A stretch of DNA of 9,323 nucleotides, from contig DERU01000189.1 of NCBI GenBank assembly GCA_002361095.1, positions 1 through 9,323 on the forward strand, given 5' to 3'. Positions 1-7,375 of the stretch are shown one piece after another; the stretch's first letter is position 1, and each line of letters starts with the position of its first letter. The position numbers were made by a program, and so were the translations under genes. The DNA comes from Lachnospiraceae bacterium UBA3332. GTDB taxonomy: Bacteria; Bacillota; Clostridia; Lachnospirales; Lachnospiraceae. The notes under the pieces were generated by a model. The model had not been told where the DNA came from, searched no databases, and saw only the letters and a list, made by a program, of their open reading frames with translations.

Positions 1-34
1 CGACCAAAGTCGTTTCCTATAACTCCCATCCAGT

Positions 35-48
35 ATAAATCATTTTAT
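35..48. promoter_or_regulatory. possible ArgR operator (ARG-box-like inverted repeat)
   Basis: An AT-rich inverted repeat, ATAAA-N4-TTTAT, lies just upstream of the argB promoter. Its five-base arms and four-base centre have the same geometry as the ARG box bound by ArgR/AhrC (arms TGAAT/ATTCA in the general consensus), but the arm sequence fits only partly. The position before an arginine biosynthesis operon is what raises it above chance. Many AT-rich upstream regions would give a similar match, so this is a weak call. Confidence 0.25.
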
Positions 49-65
49 GCGCATGTACAAGCTTC

Positions 66-94
66 TTGTCATTTTTCAATGCGGATGTTATAAT
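66..94 (+). promoter_or_regulatory. sigma-A promoter of the argB-argD unit
   Basis: A -35 box TTGTCA (66-71) and a perfect -10 box TATAAT (89-94) are separated by exactly 17 bases, with a TGn extension directly before the -10 (86-88). Transcription should start near 101, giving a leader of about 70 nt before argB. That argB has its own promoter suggests that whatever lies upstream is a separate transcription unit. Confidence 0.72.
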
Positions 95-135
95 GTGTAA
101 GTTGTAGCGGCATGCTGTGGGTTTGTGTTATGTAT

Positions 136-151
136 GCCCGCCAAAGCGGGC
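136..151 (+). promoter_or_regulatory. leader hairpin before argB
   Basis: GCCCGC (136-141) and GCGGGC (146-151) form a perfect six-base-pair GC-rich stem with a CAAA loop, ending about 10 nt before the argB Shine-Dalgarno (AGAGG, 161-165). There is no T-run after it, so it is not a normal intrinsic terminator. It could affect ribosome access or transcript stability; this is inference from position only. Confidence 0.45.
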
Positions 152-170
152 AGAGGGGTTAGAGGTTAGA

Positions 171-1082
171 ATGGATAAGCTGGAGATGGAGCAGATCATG
201 AAAAAGGCGGAAGTGCTGATTGAGGCGCTTCCTTATATACAGAAATTCAACCGGAAAATTATCGTGGTAAAATACGGCGGTTCAGCCATGAGCAACGAGG
301 AACTTTTGCGGAGCGTGATTCAGGATGTGACGCTGCTAAAACTTGTGGGTTTTAAACCCATCATTGTACACGGCGGGGGAAAAGAGATCAGCCGCTGGGT
401 GGAAAAAGCCGGGAAAAAGGCGCAGTTTGTCAACGGACTGCGGGTGACGGATGCAGAGACGATGGAAATTGCGGAAATGGTACTGGGACGCGTAAATAAG
501 CACCTGGTTTCCATGGTGCAAAAACTGGGCGTACTCTCGGCGGGCATCAGCGGCAAGGACGGCGCGCTTTTACAGGTGGAGAAAAAATATGCAGGGGGGC
601 AGGATATCGGGTTCGTGGGGGATGTGACGCAGGTCAATCCCAAAATCCTTTACGACCTGATCGACAACGATTATCTGCCCATTGTATCCCCGGTCGGGAT
701 GGACGCGCAGTTTGACACTTACAATATCAATGCGGACGACGCGGCCTGTGCGGTGGCAAAGGCGGTGGGGGCGGATAAGCTGGTGTTTTTGACGGATGTG
801 GAAGGACTCTACCGGGATTTTGAGGATAAAGATTCCTTTATTTCCCGGATCCAGGTGAGCGAGGCGGAGGAACTGATTGCCAACGGTTATATCGGGGGCG
901 GTATGCTGCCCAAGCTTGCCAACTGCACCAGCGCCGTGAAAAGCGGGGTGCATAAGGTGCATATTTTGGACGGCCGGATTCCCCACTGTCTTTTGCTGGA
1001 GATTTTTACCGATAAAGGTGTGGGAACGGCTATCGTGGCGGACGGGGAGCCTTTGCCGGGCAGGCTGTCGGAGCAGATATAG
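171..1082 (+). CDS. argB: N-acetylglutamate kinase
   Basis: This enzyme phosphorylates N-acetyl-L-glutamate with ATP, the second step of arginine synthesis, in the cytoplasm. The 303-residue product has the amino-acid kinase fold: VVKYGGSAM (32-40, with K34), the substrate loop VHGGGKEIS (66-74), GLRVTD (89-94), YNINADDAA (184-192) and GGGMLPK (242-248). Start ATG 171 is chosen because AGAGG lies five bases before it; the frame is open back to a GTG at 117, but that has no ribosome site and gives an atypical N-terminus. A roughly 30-residue helix-like N-terminal extension and the C-terminal segment H264...GR...H...E277...GVGT match the arginine-inhibited hexameric class rather than the arginine-insensitive E. 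coli type, so feedback inhibition by arginine is expected. argD follows after 74 bases, in the same direction. Confidence 0.97.
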   Translation: MDKLEMEQIMKKAEVLIEALPYIQKFNRKIIVVKYGGSAMSNEELLRSVIQDVTLLKLVGFKPIIVHGGGKEISRWVEKAGKKAQFVNGLRVTDAETMEIAEMVLGRVNKHLVSMVQKLGVLSAGISGKDGALLQVEKKYAGGQDIGFVGDVTQVNPKILYDLIDNDYLPIVSPVGMDAQFDTYNINADDAACAVAKAVGADKLVFLTDVEGLYRDFEDKDSFISRIQVSEAEELIANGYIGGGMLPKLANCTSAVKSGVHKVHILDGRIPHCLLLEIFTDKGVGTAIVADGEPLPGRLSEQI

Positions 1083-1156
1083 GCGGCGTCCGGGACGGAT
1101 ACAGGCCGTAAAAAGTGTGCGGAACCAAACCTGACAGGCGCTAAAGAGGCGCAGAA

Positions 1157-2371
1157 ATGAGGAAAATGATGGCGGAGACGATGCAGGGGTATATCGAAGA
1201 GGCGGAGAAGGACCTTTTACATACGTATAACCGGTACCAGGTGGTGCTGGACAGGGGGGAAGGTGTATATTTATACAATGTGGAAGGAAAAAAATACCTG
1301 GATTTTGCGTCCGGTATCGGTGTGTTCGCGTTGGGGTATCACAATGAGCAATACAATGACGCGCTCAAGGGGCAGATCGATAAGCTGATTCACACATCCA
1401 ATTATTATTACAATGTTCCGGCGGTGGAGGCTGCCAAAAAGCTTAAGGAAGTGTCCGGCATGGACAGGGTGTTTTTTACCAACAGCGGTGCGGAGGCGGT
1501 GGAAGGGGCCATCAAGGCGGCCCGCAAATATGCTTTTTTGAAGGACGGCAAAACCGATCACGAGATTATCGCCCTGCACCATTCTTTCCACGGAAGAACC
1601 ATGGGGGCGCTTTCCGTGACGGGCAATCCCAAATATAGGGAAGCGTTTGAACCGGGAATCGGCAACATCCGGTTTGCCCATATGAATGATTGGGACAGCG
1701 TGCTGGCCTGCGTCAATGAAAAGACCTGTGCCATTTTATTGGAAACCGTGCAGGGGGAGGGCGGCGTATACCCGGCCGGGGAAGGATTTTTGCGGCAATT
1801 GCGCCGTCTCTGCGACGAAAAGGATATCCTTCTGATTTTGGATGAAATCCAGTGCGGGATGGGACGGACCGGTTATATGTACGCGTGGCAGAAATTTGGC
1901 GTAAAGCCGGATATCATGACTACGGCGAAAGCGCTGGGCTGCGGCATTCCGGTGGGCGCTTTTTTGATGACGGAAAAGGTGGCGCAAAACTCTTTGAAGG
2001 CGGGCGATCACGGAACGACCTACGGGGGAAATCCGCTGGCCTGTGCCGCGATATGCAAAGTGCTTGATTTATTTGAAAAGAACCATATAATAGAAAATGT
2101 AAGACAGGTGTCGGCCTATCTGGAGCAAAAACTGGATGAACTGGCCGGAAAATATGAGGACATACGGGTAAGGAGGGGCAGCGGACTGCTGCAGGGACTG
2201 GAATTTGACAGGCCGGTGGCGGCTGTCATTGACGCTGCGCTTGCGCGGGGACTTATTTTGATCAATGCAGGCCCGAACGTGATTCGTTTTTTGCCGCCGT
2301 TGGTGATCGGTTGTGCGGATGTGGACGAAATGCTGCGCATTTTGGAACCCTGTCTGTCTGCCCGTGCCTGA
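1157..2371 (+). CDS. argD: acetylornithine aminotransferase
   Basis: This PLP-dependent class III transaminase converts N-acetylglutamate semialdehyde to N-acetylornithine using glutamate as donor, the fourth step of arginine synthesis. The 404 residues are of normal family length. Visible landmarks are NSGAEAVEGAIK (109-120, phosphate-binding), SFHGRTMGALS (143-153), ETVQGEGG (196-203), LDEIQCGMGRTG (228-239, with D229 contacting the pyridine nitrogen), TTAKALGCG (255-263, with K258 the Schiff-base lysine) and HGTTYGGNPLAC (285-296). ATG 1157 has AGAGG seven bases upstream; the in-frame ATGs at 1166 and 1169 are worse placed. Class III transaminases are hard to separate by sequence, but adjacency to argB makes ArgD by far the best reading. 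Some ArgD proteins also serve lysine synthesis as DapC. The next gene starts 15 bases after the stop. Confidence 0.96.
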   Translation: MRKMMAETMQGYIEEAEKDLLHTYNRYQVVLDRGEGVYLYNVEGKKYLDFASGIGVFALGYHNEQYNDALKGQIDKLIHTSNYYYNVPAVEAAKKLKEVSGMDRVFFTNSGAEAVEGAIKAARKYAFLKDGKTDHEIIALHHSFHGRTMGALSVTGNPKYREAFEPGIGNIRFAHMNDWDSVLACVNEKTCAILLETVQGEGGVYPAGEGFLRQLRRLCDEKDILLILDEIQCGMGRTGYMYAWQKFGVKPDIMTTAKALGCGIPVGAFLMTEKVAQNSLKAGDHGTTYGGNPLACAAICKVLDLFEKNHIIENVRQVSAYLEQKLDELAGKYEDIRVRRGSGLLQGLEFDRPVAAVIDAALARGLILINAGPNVIRFLPPLVIGCADVDEMLRILEPCLSARA

Positions 2372-2386
2372 CGCGAAGGAGTATTT

Positions 2387-3757
2387 ATGGGGCTGAAAAA
2401 AGGGCTGTTTGCCGCAGCCGGCGTATTGGCTGTGGCGGCGGCAGGAATAGCGGTATGGGTTTTTACGCATAAGCAGGAAGCGGTGGAAATGATTCCGGAT
2501 AATGCGATGCTGGTTCGTCCGACGATCACGATTTGGTATACGGATGAGGCTTTGGAGGATTATCTGGCGAGTATGGCGCTGGATTATCTGGAGCAATATG
2601 ACGTCCGGGTGGTTCCGGTACAGAAAAGCGGCCTGGAATATCTGGAGGCGGTCAATCAGGCTTCCGTGGGAAATGAAAATCTGCCCGATTTATATATTTT
2701 GGGGAACGAGAGTCTGGAGAAAGCATATCTGGCGGGGCTTGCCTGCGAGATTTTTAATCCGGAAGATGTGATATCCACCCGCAATTTTCCGCAGACAGCG
2801 CTGGATGCAGTGACTTACCGGGGCAAGATGGTGGCTTACCCGCTGTATTTTGAGACGAGCGCGCTGGTCTATAACCGGACGTATCTGCAGCAGGCGGCGC
2901 AGGAACTTGCCGTGGGGGAAGAAACGCTGATTCCCAAGACGATCGACGACATTCTCTCCTTTGCGGATGCCTATAACGCACCGGATACGGTGGAAGCGGT
3001 TTTTAAATGGGATGTGGCGGATATATTCTATAATTATTTTTTTGCGGGCAATTATATGGATGTGGGCGGAGCCTGTGGGGATGATGAAAGCCGGATCGAC
3101 ATTTACAATCTGGAGGCGGTCCGGGGACTGCAAACGTATCAGGATTTGAACCAGTTTTTCTCCATTGACGCCAAAAGTTCCAGTTATGATTCCGTAATGC
3201 AGGACTTTTTGGACGGGAAACTGGTTTTTACGGTAGCTACGACAGATATTTTAAACCGGATTGCACAGGCGCGGGAGGAAGGACTTTTTCCTTATGAATA
3301 CGGGGTGGTGCCTCTTCCGGACGTCAATGGGGAGGTGCAGAGCAGGGGGCTTTCCGTGACCAGCGTGGTGGCGGTGAACGGCTATAGTACGAAGAAGGAA
3401 CTGGCCAACTATTTTGCGGCCTGGCTGTCAACCTTTGGACAGGACAAACTTTATGCCCGGGCAAAGAGGATACCGGTAAGGCTGCGCGTGGTTCCGGAAG
3501 CCGTGGGAATGGAAGGTTTTATGGAGGAGTATTCTTATTCCATTCCGATGCCCAAGCTGATGTCCATGGCTAATTTCTGGGTACGCATGGAGATTGCCTA
3601 TACCAAAATCTGGTCGGGGGAAAATGCGTCGGATATTTTAAAAAACCTTTCCGAGCAGATTATGACACAGGTGACGGGAACGGAGTACGTGGAGACGGAA
3701 TATATCGAGCTTCCGCAAAAGACACAGACCGAGACGCAGGAGGATGCGGATTCCTGA
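2387..3757 (+). CDS. membrane-anchored solute-binding protein, ABC sugar-binding (MalE-like) type
   Basis: The 456-residue product looks like an extracellular family-1 solute-binding protein. The N-terminus is MGLKKG followed by a hydrophobic stretch (about 7-26), then a polar external domain. Family hallmarks are the first strand TITIWYTDEAL (46-56), LPDLYIL (99-105), GKMVAYPLYFETSALVYNRTYL-like hinge region (146-167), FLDGKLVFTV (274-283), YGVVPLP (305-311) and a C-terminal helix region near FAAWLSTFGQD (343-353). There is no lipobox: no cysteine lies near the hydrophobic segment, so it is more likely an uncleaved signal-anchor protein than a lipoprotein. A polar, acidic tail ends it. AAGGAG (2376-2381) sits five bases before the start. 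The gap to argD is only 15 bases, so co-transcription is likely, yet no permease or ATPase gene is nearby. The ligand is unknown; a sensing role or use by a distant permease are both possible. Confidence 0.85.
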   Translation: MGLKKGLFAAAGVLAVAAAGIAVWVFTHKQEAVEMIPDNAMLVRPTITIWYTDEALEDYLASMALDYLEQYDVRVVPVQKSGLEYLEAVNQASVGNENLPDLYILGNESLEKAYLAGLACEIFNPEDVISTRNFPQTALDAVTYRGKMVAYPLYFETSALVYNRTYLQQAAQELAVGEETLIPKTIDDILSFADAYNAPDTVEAVFKWDVADIFYNYFFAGNYMDVGGACGDDESRIDIYNLEAVRGLQTYQDLNQFFSIDAKSSSYDSVMQDFLDGKLVFTVATTDILNRIAQAREEGLFPYEYGVVPLPDVNGEVQSRGLSVTSVVAVNGYSTKKELANYFAAWLSTFGQDKLYARAKRIPVRLRVVPEAVGMEGFMEEYSYSIPMPKLMSMANFWVRMEIAYTKIWSGENASDILKNLSEQIMTQVTGTEYVETEYIELPQKTQTETQEDADS

Positions 3758-3836
3758 ATAGAAAATCCAATCGTAGGGTATACTTTTCGCAAAAGCCATG
3801 CTTATATATGGGCGGCGGCATGAAAAGGAGCAAGCT
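3758..3836. other. short intergenic gap with no clear promoter
   Basis: These 79 bases separate the solute-binding protein gene from the membrane protein gene. A TATACT (3779-3784) resembles a -10 box, but nothing like TTGACA lies 16-18 bases before it. No terminator hairpin is seen. The downstream gene may therefore be read from the argB promoter or from a weak local one. Confidence 0.4.
3825..3830 (+). promoter_or_regulatory. ribosome binding site fixing the start at 3837
   Basis: A full AAGGAG, six bases before ATG 3837, decides this start over the in-frame ATG 3798, which would add 13 charged residues in front of the first membrane helix and lacks a ribosome site. Confidence 0.8.
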
Positions 3837-4268
3837 ATGGTTGGATTTTTGATTGCAATTTTATCGGGGGCATTGATGAGCGTACAGGGGGTGTTCAACA
3901 CCCGGGTGACGGAATCTTCTTCCATCTGGACGGCAAACGTTTTCGTGCAGTTCACCGCGTTTTTGGTATGTATGGCGGCTTGGGGCATTACGGACCGGTC
4001 AAGCCTGCTGGGGGTTTGGAAGGTGGAACCGAAATATATGCTGTTGGGCGGCGTGATGGGGGCGGCGATTACATGGACGGTGATCAAAAGCATGGATTCC
4101 CTGGGGCCGGCCAAGGCGGTGCTGTTCATTGTGGTAGCACAGATTGCGGCGGCATACCTGATTGAACTGTTCGGCATGTTCGGCGCCGAAAAGCAGCCCT
4201 GGGAGTGGAGAAAAGCGATCGGAATGGCCTTGGCGGTGGCAGGGATTGCCATCTTTAAGTGGGAATGA
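3837..4268 (+). CDS. YdcZ-type (DMT superfamily) small membrane protein
   Basis: A 143-residue hydrophobic protein matching the YdcZ/DUF606 branch of the drug/metabolite transporter superfamily. Five likely membrane helices are visible at about 3-21, 33-51, 68-84, 91-113 and 126-141. The family-like motif GALMSVQGVFNTR (11-23) ends helix 1, and helix 4 contains PAKAVLFIVVAQIAAAY (91-107). Such half-size proteins probably assemble as dimers or with a paired partner; no second copy is seen here. The substrate is unknown for most of the family. The gene stands alone between the arginine unit and the glycan unit, and is followed about 110 bases later by a strong terminator, so it is functionally separate from the downstream enzymes. 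Confidence 0.86.
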   Translation: MVGFLIAILSGALMSVQGVFNTRVTESSSIWTANVFVQFTAFLVCMAAWGITDRSSLLGVWKVEPKYMLLGGVMGAAITWTVIKSMDSLGPAKAVLFIVVAQIAAAYLIELFGMFGAEKQPWEWRKAIGMALAVAGIAIFKWE

Positions 4269-4377
4269 ATTTTCAAGCGCGCCCCGGCAATAGGAATTTC
4301 TCCTGTTAGGAATGCTGTAATAGCAAGGTTTTTCGGAGCCTGCAGCCACAAAAAAATTTAATTAGAGTCATTACATG

Positions 4378-4424
4378 ACGCAAAAAAGCCGTCCGGCATG
4401 AAAAAACGGGCGGCTTTTTTGCGT
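4378..4424. terminator. strong, probably bidirectional intrinsic terminator
   Basis: Left arm 4378-4395 and right arm 4407-4424 form an 18-base-pair stem with a single G-T wobble (T4392) around an 11-base loop. The stem carries AAAAAA on the left and TTTTTT on the right, so it reads as a GC-rich hairpin with a U-tract on both strands. It ends the upstream transcript and insulates the glycan unit, whose promoter begins 31 bases later. Confidence 0.87.
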
Positions 4425-4454
4425 GGACAGCCGTGGGGGATTTGAAAGTGTGGC

Positions 4455-4483
4455 TTGACAGGAAGCGAAAAAGCAAGCAGAAT
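4455..4483 (+). promoter_or_regulatory. promoter of the GH125-sulfatase-propeller unit
   Basis: A perfect -35 box TTGACA (4455-4460) is followed after 17 bases by CAGAAT (4478-4483), which matches TATAAT at four of six positions. The expected transcription start is near 4490, leaving a leader of about 45 nt. The strong -35 with a weak -10, placed directly after a terminator, fits a regulated promoter, but no regulator gene lies in the window. Confidence 0.58.
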
Positions 4484-4518
4484 AAGGGAAGATAGTAAAT
4501 AAGTGCCAAGGCATGAAA

Positions 4519-4525
4519 AAAGGAG
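4519..4525 (+). promoter_or_regulatory. ribosome binding site fixing the start at 4536
   Basis: AAAGGAG ends ten bases before ATG 4536. It is only one base from ATG 4527, and lies downstream of the GTG at 4503, so neither of those in-frame starts can use it. Confidence 0.75.
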
Positions 4526-4535
4526 AATGCGGTAT

Positions 4536-5825
4536 ATGAAAGAGAATTTACCAAACGCGTTAAAGAAACTGATCGGTGTGGTGGAGGAGAAATTTTCATC
4601 CGATCCGGCTATGGTAAACCTGTTTGTCAATTGCTTTACCAACACGCTGGACACTACCGTGAAAAAGATGGAGGACGGAACCACGCATGTGATCACCGGC
4701 GATATTCCGGCGATGTGGCTGCGGGATTCCGTGGCGCAGGTGCGTCCTTACCTGGTGGCGGCCAAAGAGGATGCCGGGATAGCGGATTTGCTGGTGGGAC
4801 TTTCCAAAAGGCAGTTTTTCTTTATCAATCACGATCCGTATGCCAATGCGTTCAATCAGGAAGATAACGGCAATTGCTGGGATCATGACGAGACGGAGAT
4901 GACGGGATGGCTGTGGGAGCGTAAGTATGAAATTGATTCCCTTTGCTATCCGGTGCAGTTTGCCTACCTGATTTGGAAAAATACGGGCAGGACGGATCAG
5001 TTTGACGAAAATTTCGTAAAAGGACTGCATACCATCCTGCGGGTGTGGAGAACCGAGCAGTATCATGAGGAAAAATCCCCGTATTCCTTTGTGCGCAGGG
5101 GATGCTATTATACGGATACGCTTTCCAGGGACGGCAAGGGCGCGCTTGTAAAATCCGGTGTGGGACTGACCTGGTCGGGATTTCGGCCCAGCGACGACGC
5201 CTGTGTGTACGGATACCTGGTGCCTTCCAATATGTTTGCGACCGTAGTGCTGGGGTATATGGAAACCATTGCGGAAAAAGTGCTGCACGACAAGGAACTG
5301 GCGGGACAGGCAGCGGCGCTGAAAAAGGAGATTCATGACGCGATAGAGTCGCTGGCAGTGGTAAACAATTACTATTACGGAAAAGTGTATGCTTATGAAC
5401 TGGACGGTTACGGACAGTATCTGCTGATGGATGACGCCAATGTACCGAGCCTTCTGGCGATGGACTATCTGGGATATGATGCGGACGACAGGGAAGTTGT
5501 GGAGAATACCAGAAAATTTATTTTGAGCAGTGCAAATCCTTATTATTATGAAGGGACAAAAGCGAAGGGCATTGGAAGCCAGCATACCCGCCCGGATTAT
5601 ATTTGGCATATCTCCCTGGCGATACAGGGGCTGACCAGTAAGACACAGGAGGAAAAGCTGGCCATTCTGAATATGATGAAGAATACCGACGCGGGCAAAG
5701 GCATGATGCATGAAGGGTTTGACGTGAACGATCCTGCGCAGTATACCCGCGAGTGGTTCTCCTGGGCAAACGCCATGTTTTGTGAATTGGTATTGGATTA
5801 CTGCGGCATCCGCGTGGAACGATAG
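4536..5825 (+). CDS. GH125 exo-alpha-1,6-mannosidase
   Basis: A 429-residue glycoside hydrolase of family GH125 (formerly DUF1237), an (alpha/alpha)6-barrel enzyme that releases non-reducing alpha-1,6-linked mannose by inversion. Characterised members come from Clostridium perfringens and Streptococcus pneumoniae and act on N-glycan-derived mannosides. Visible family blocks are TGDIPAMWLRDSVAQVRPY (54-72), INHDPYANAFNQ (97-108), WSGFRPSDDACVYGYLVPSNM (213-233), IGSQHTRPDYIWHIS (346-360) and MMHEGFDVNDP (390-400) before REWFSWANAMF (405-415). D220 and E393 sit where, from memory, the catalytic acid and base of the C. perfringens enzyme are numbered, so the site appears intact. There is no signal peptide; it should act in the cytoplasm. 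It is first in a three-gene unit, with the sulfatase 23 bases downstream. Confidence 0.94.
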   Translation: MKENLPNALKKLIGVVEEKFSSDPAMVNLFVNCFTNTLDTTVKKMEDGTTHVITGDIPAMWLRDSVAQVRPYLVAAKEDAGIADLLVGLSKRQFFFINHDPYANAFNQEDNGNCWDHDETEMTGWLWERKYEIDSLCYPVQFAYLIWKNTGRTDQFDENFVKGLHTILRVWRTEQYHEEKSPYSFVRRGCYYTDTLSRDGKGALVKSGVGLTWSGFRPSDDACVYGYLVPSNMFATVVLGYMETIAEKVLHDKELAGQAAALKKEIHDAIESLAVVNNYYYGKVYAYELDGYGQYLLMDDANVPSLLAMDYLGYDADDREVVENTRKFILSSANPYYYEGTKAKGIGSQHTRPDYIWHISLAIQGLTSKTQEEKLAILNMMKNTDAGKGMMHEGFDVNDPAQYTREWFSWANAMFCELVLDYCGIRVER

Positions 5826-5848
5826 AAACGGAAAGGAAGGGGGATTTT

Positions 5849-7375
5849 ATGGGACGGCCTAATATTTTGCTGCTTCATGCGGATCAACACCGGTGGGATT
5901 GTCTGGGATGTTATGGAAATCCCGATGTAAAAACCCCCGCGATTGATGGAATTGCGGCTGACGGGGTGCGTTATACCAACCATTATACCGTCTATCCGGT
6001 TTGCACCCCTTCCCGGTACTCCCTCTTTAGCGGTCAGTACGTCCACCAGCATTCCGCTTGGACGAACCGTTCCACCCTTCCTTCCGGAACGGCCACGTTT
6101 CCCAAACTCCTGCGGCAGGCCGGGTGGCATACGGCGGCGGTGGGGAAGATGCATTTTACGCCGACTTATTTGGATGTGGGTTTTGAACGGATGATTCTGG
6201 CAGAGCAGAATGGGGACGGACGTTTTGAAGACGATTACCATACTTGGCTGATGGGGCAGGGGCGCGTGGACGCTGCGGATCTGGTAGATCAGGTGGATGC
6301 GTTCCGCTGCCGGGCCGGCCGCGCATATTATGATAATTTCGGCGCGTTTGAATCGGATTTGCCAAAAGAACTTCATTCCACCTCCTGGATTACCGGACAG
6401 GTGCTGCAGGAAATTGAAAACTGGGATGCGCAGGGCGGAAATCTGCTGATGGTCGGTTATATCAAGCCGCACCATCCCTTTGATCCGCCCGCGCCCTACA
6501 GTACGATGTACGATCCCCGGGCCGTTCAAATTCCGCCCGGTTATATTCCGGAAGTTATGCCCGGCGATTCTTTAAACCATCCGGGTTTCTTTGACCATCG
6601 CACGCTGACGCAGGAAAAGCTTCGCCGTGTCCTTGCGATGTATTATGGGACAATTACCCAGATTGACGACGGGATAGGGGAAATTCTCGCCCTGCTTAAG
6701 AAAAAAGGTTTGTATGACGACACGATGATCATTTATACCAGCGATCACGGGGAGTATCTGGGATACCACCATATGCTGCTAAAGGGGAATTACTTATATG
6801 ATCCCTTAGCCCGGATTCCTTTGGTCGTGAAATATCCGGCAGGAATAAAAGGTGCCGGGGTGGACGAACGGATGTGCGAAAACATTGATTTGGGCACAAC
6901 GATCCTTTCGGTGTGCAAGATTGGTCCTGCCGGGGGAATGTGCGGTCTGGATCTGCGGGGGCCTGTCAGGCGGGAATATGTTTTTTCCGAGGGACAATAC
7001 GGGACGGATGCGGCGCCGCGTATCGGTTATATGCTTCGTTCCGGTAAGTACAAGCTGCTGGTAAACGGTTCCATGGAAAACGCCATGTTTTTCGATTTGG
7101 AGAAGGATCCGCTGGAACTTTGCAATGAGATTGAAAATCCTGCCTATGGGGGTGAAGTGCAGCGGCACAGGGACGCCCTGGTGCACCGCGTACTTTTTTG
7201 GGGTACCGGAAGAAATTATGTGGATCCCTGCGCCGTCCGGCTGCAGGAGGACAAAGATGCAAAAGGCCGTTTCCGGGCGCTGCGGAATTTTGTCGATACG
7301 CAGGGGGAACTGGGCCGGATTCAGTGGCCGGACCACAGTGCGGACGGTTTGGGACAAATGGCAGAAGGATCATGA
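5849..7375 (+). CDS. cytoplasmic Cys-type sulfatase (S1/alkaline phosphatase superfamily)
   Basis: A 508-residue type I sulfatase, hydrolysing sulfate esters through a formylglycine residue. The activation motif CTPSR (52-56) makes C52 the residue to be oxidised. Further active-site features are the metal-binding D12-Q13 in LLHADQHRWD (8-17), GKMHF (99-103, with K100 and H102), KPHHPFDPP (206-214), TSDHGEYLG (297-305, metal ligands D299 and H300) and KGNYLYDP (312-319). The DQHRWDCLGCYG opening resembles sulfatases acting on small or carbohydrate sulfates. No signal peptide is present, so it should act inside the cell, with anaerobic maturation (anSME) encoded elsewhere. A purine-rich ribosome site ends four bases before the start. 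It overlaps the next gene by ATGA. The precise substrate cannot be read from sequence; phosphonate or phosphodiester activity is a less likely alternative in this superfamily. Confidence 0.93.
   Translation: MGRPNILLLHADQHRWDCLGCYGNPDVKTPAIDGIAADGVRYTNHYTVYPVCTPSRYSLFSGQYVHQHSAWTNRSTLPSGTATFPKLLRQAGWHTAAVGKMHFTPTYLDVGFERMILAEQNGDGRFEDDYHTWLMGQGRVDAADLVDQVDAFRCRAGRAYYDNFGAFESDLPKELHSTSWITGQVLQEIENWDAQGGNLLMVGYIKPHHPFDPPAPYSTMYDPRAVQIPPGYIPEVMPGDSLNHPGFFDHRTLTQEKLRRVLAMYYGTITQIDDGIGEILALLKKKGLYDDTMIIYTSDHGEYLGYHHMLLKGNYLYDPLARIPLVVKYPAGIKGAGVDERMCENIDLGTTILSVCKIGPAGGMCGLDLRGPVRREYVFSEGQYGTDAAPRIGYMLRSGKYKLLVNGSMENAMFFDLEKDPLELCNEIENPAYGGEVQRHRDALVHRVLFWGTGRNYVDPCAVRLQEDKDAKGRFRALRNFVDTQGELGRIQWPDHSADGLGQMAEGS

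Noticed and set aside
1..12. CGAC-CAAA-GTCG followed by TTT as a terminator of an upstream gene
   Set aside because: Only four pairs are visible and the T-run is short (TTTCC). The left part may lie outside the window, so it cannot be supported.
117..170. GTG start for argB adding 18 residues
   Set aside because: There is no Shine-Dalgarno before it, the added residues do not fit the family, and it would include the leader hairpin. ATG 171 has AGAGG.
3638..4351. Open frame of 237 codons on the - strand
   Set aside because: It spans the end of one good gene and all of another (the YdcZ-type gene has clear helices and a ribosome site), so it cannot be real at the same time.
4504..4513. TGCC-AA-GGCA inverted repeat as an operator of the glycan unit
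   Set aside because: Four-base arms are too short to be distinguished from chance, and there is no regulator gene in the window to link it to.
4596..5711. Long open frame of 371 codons on the - strand
   Set aside because: It lies wholly inside the GH125 gene, shows no recognisable domain, and its His/Arg/Ile-rich composition is typical of a shadow frame in a GC-biased gene.
7198..7371. In-frame extension of the propeller protein by 58 residues
   Set aside because: It overlaps the sulfatase by 177 bases, has Arg/Gly/Pro-rich shadow composition and no ribosome site. The ATGA start at 7372 is the natural one.
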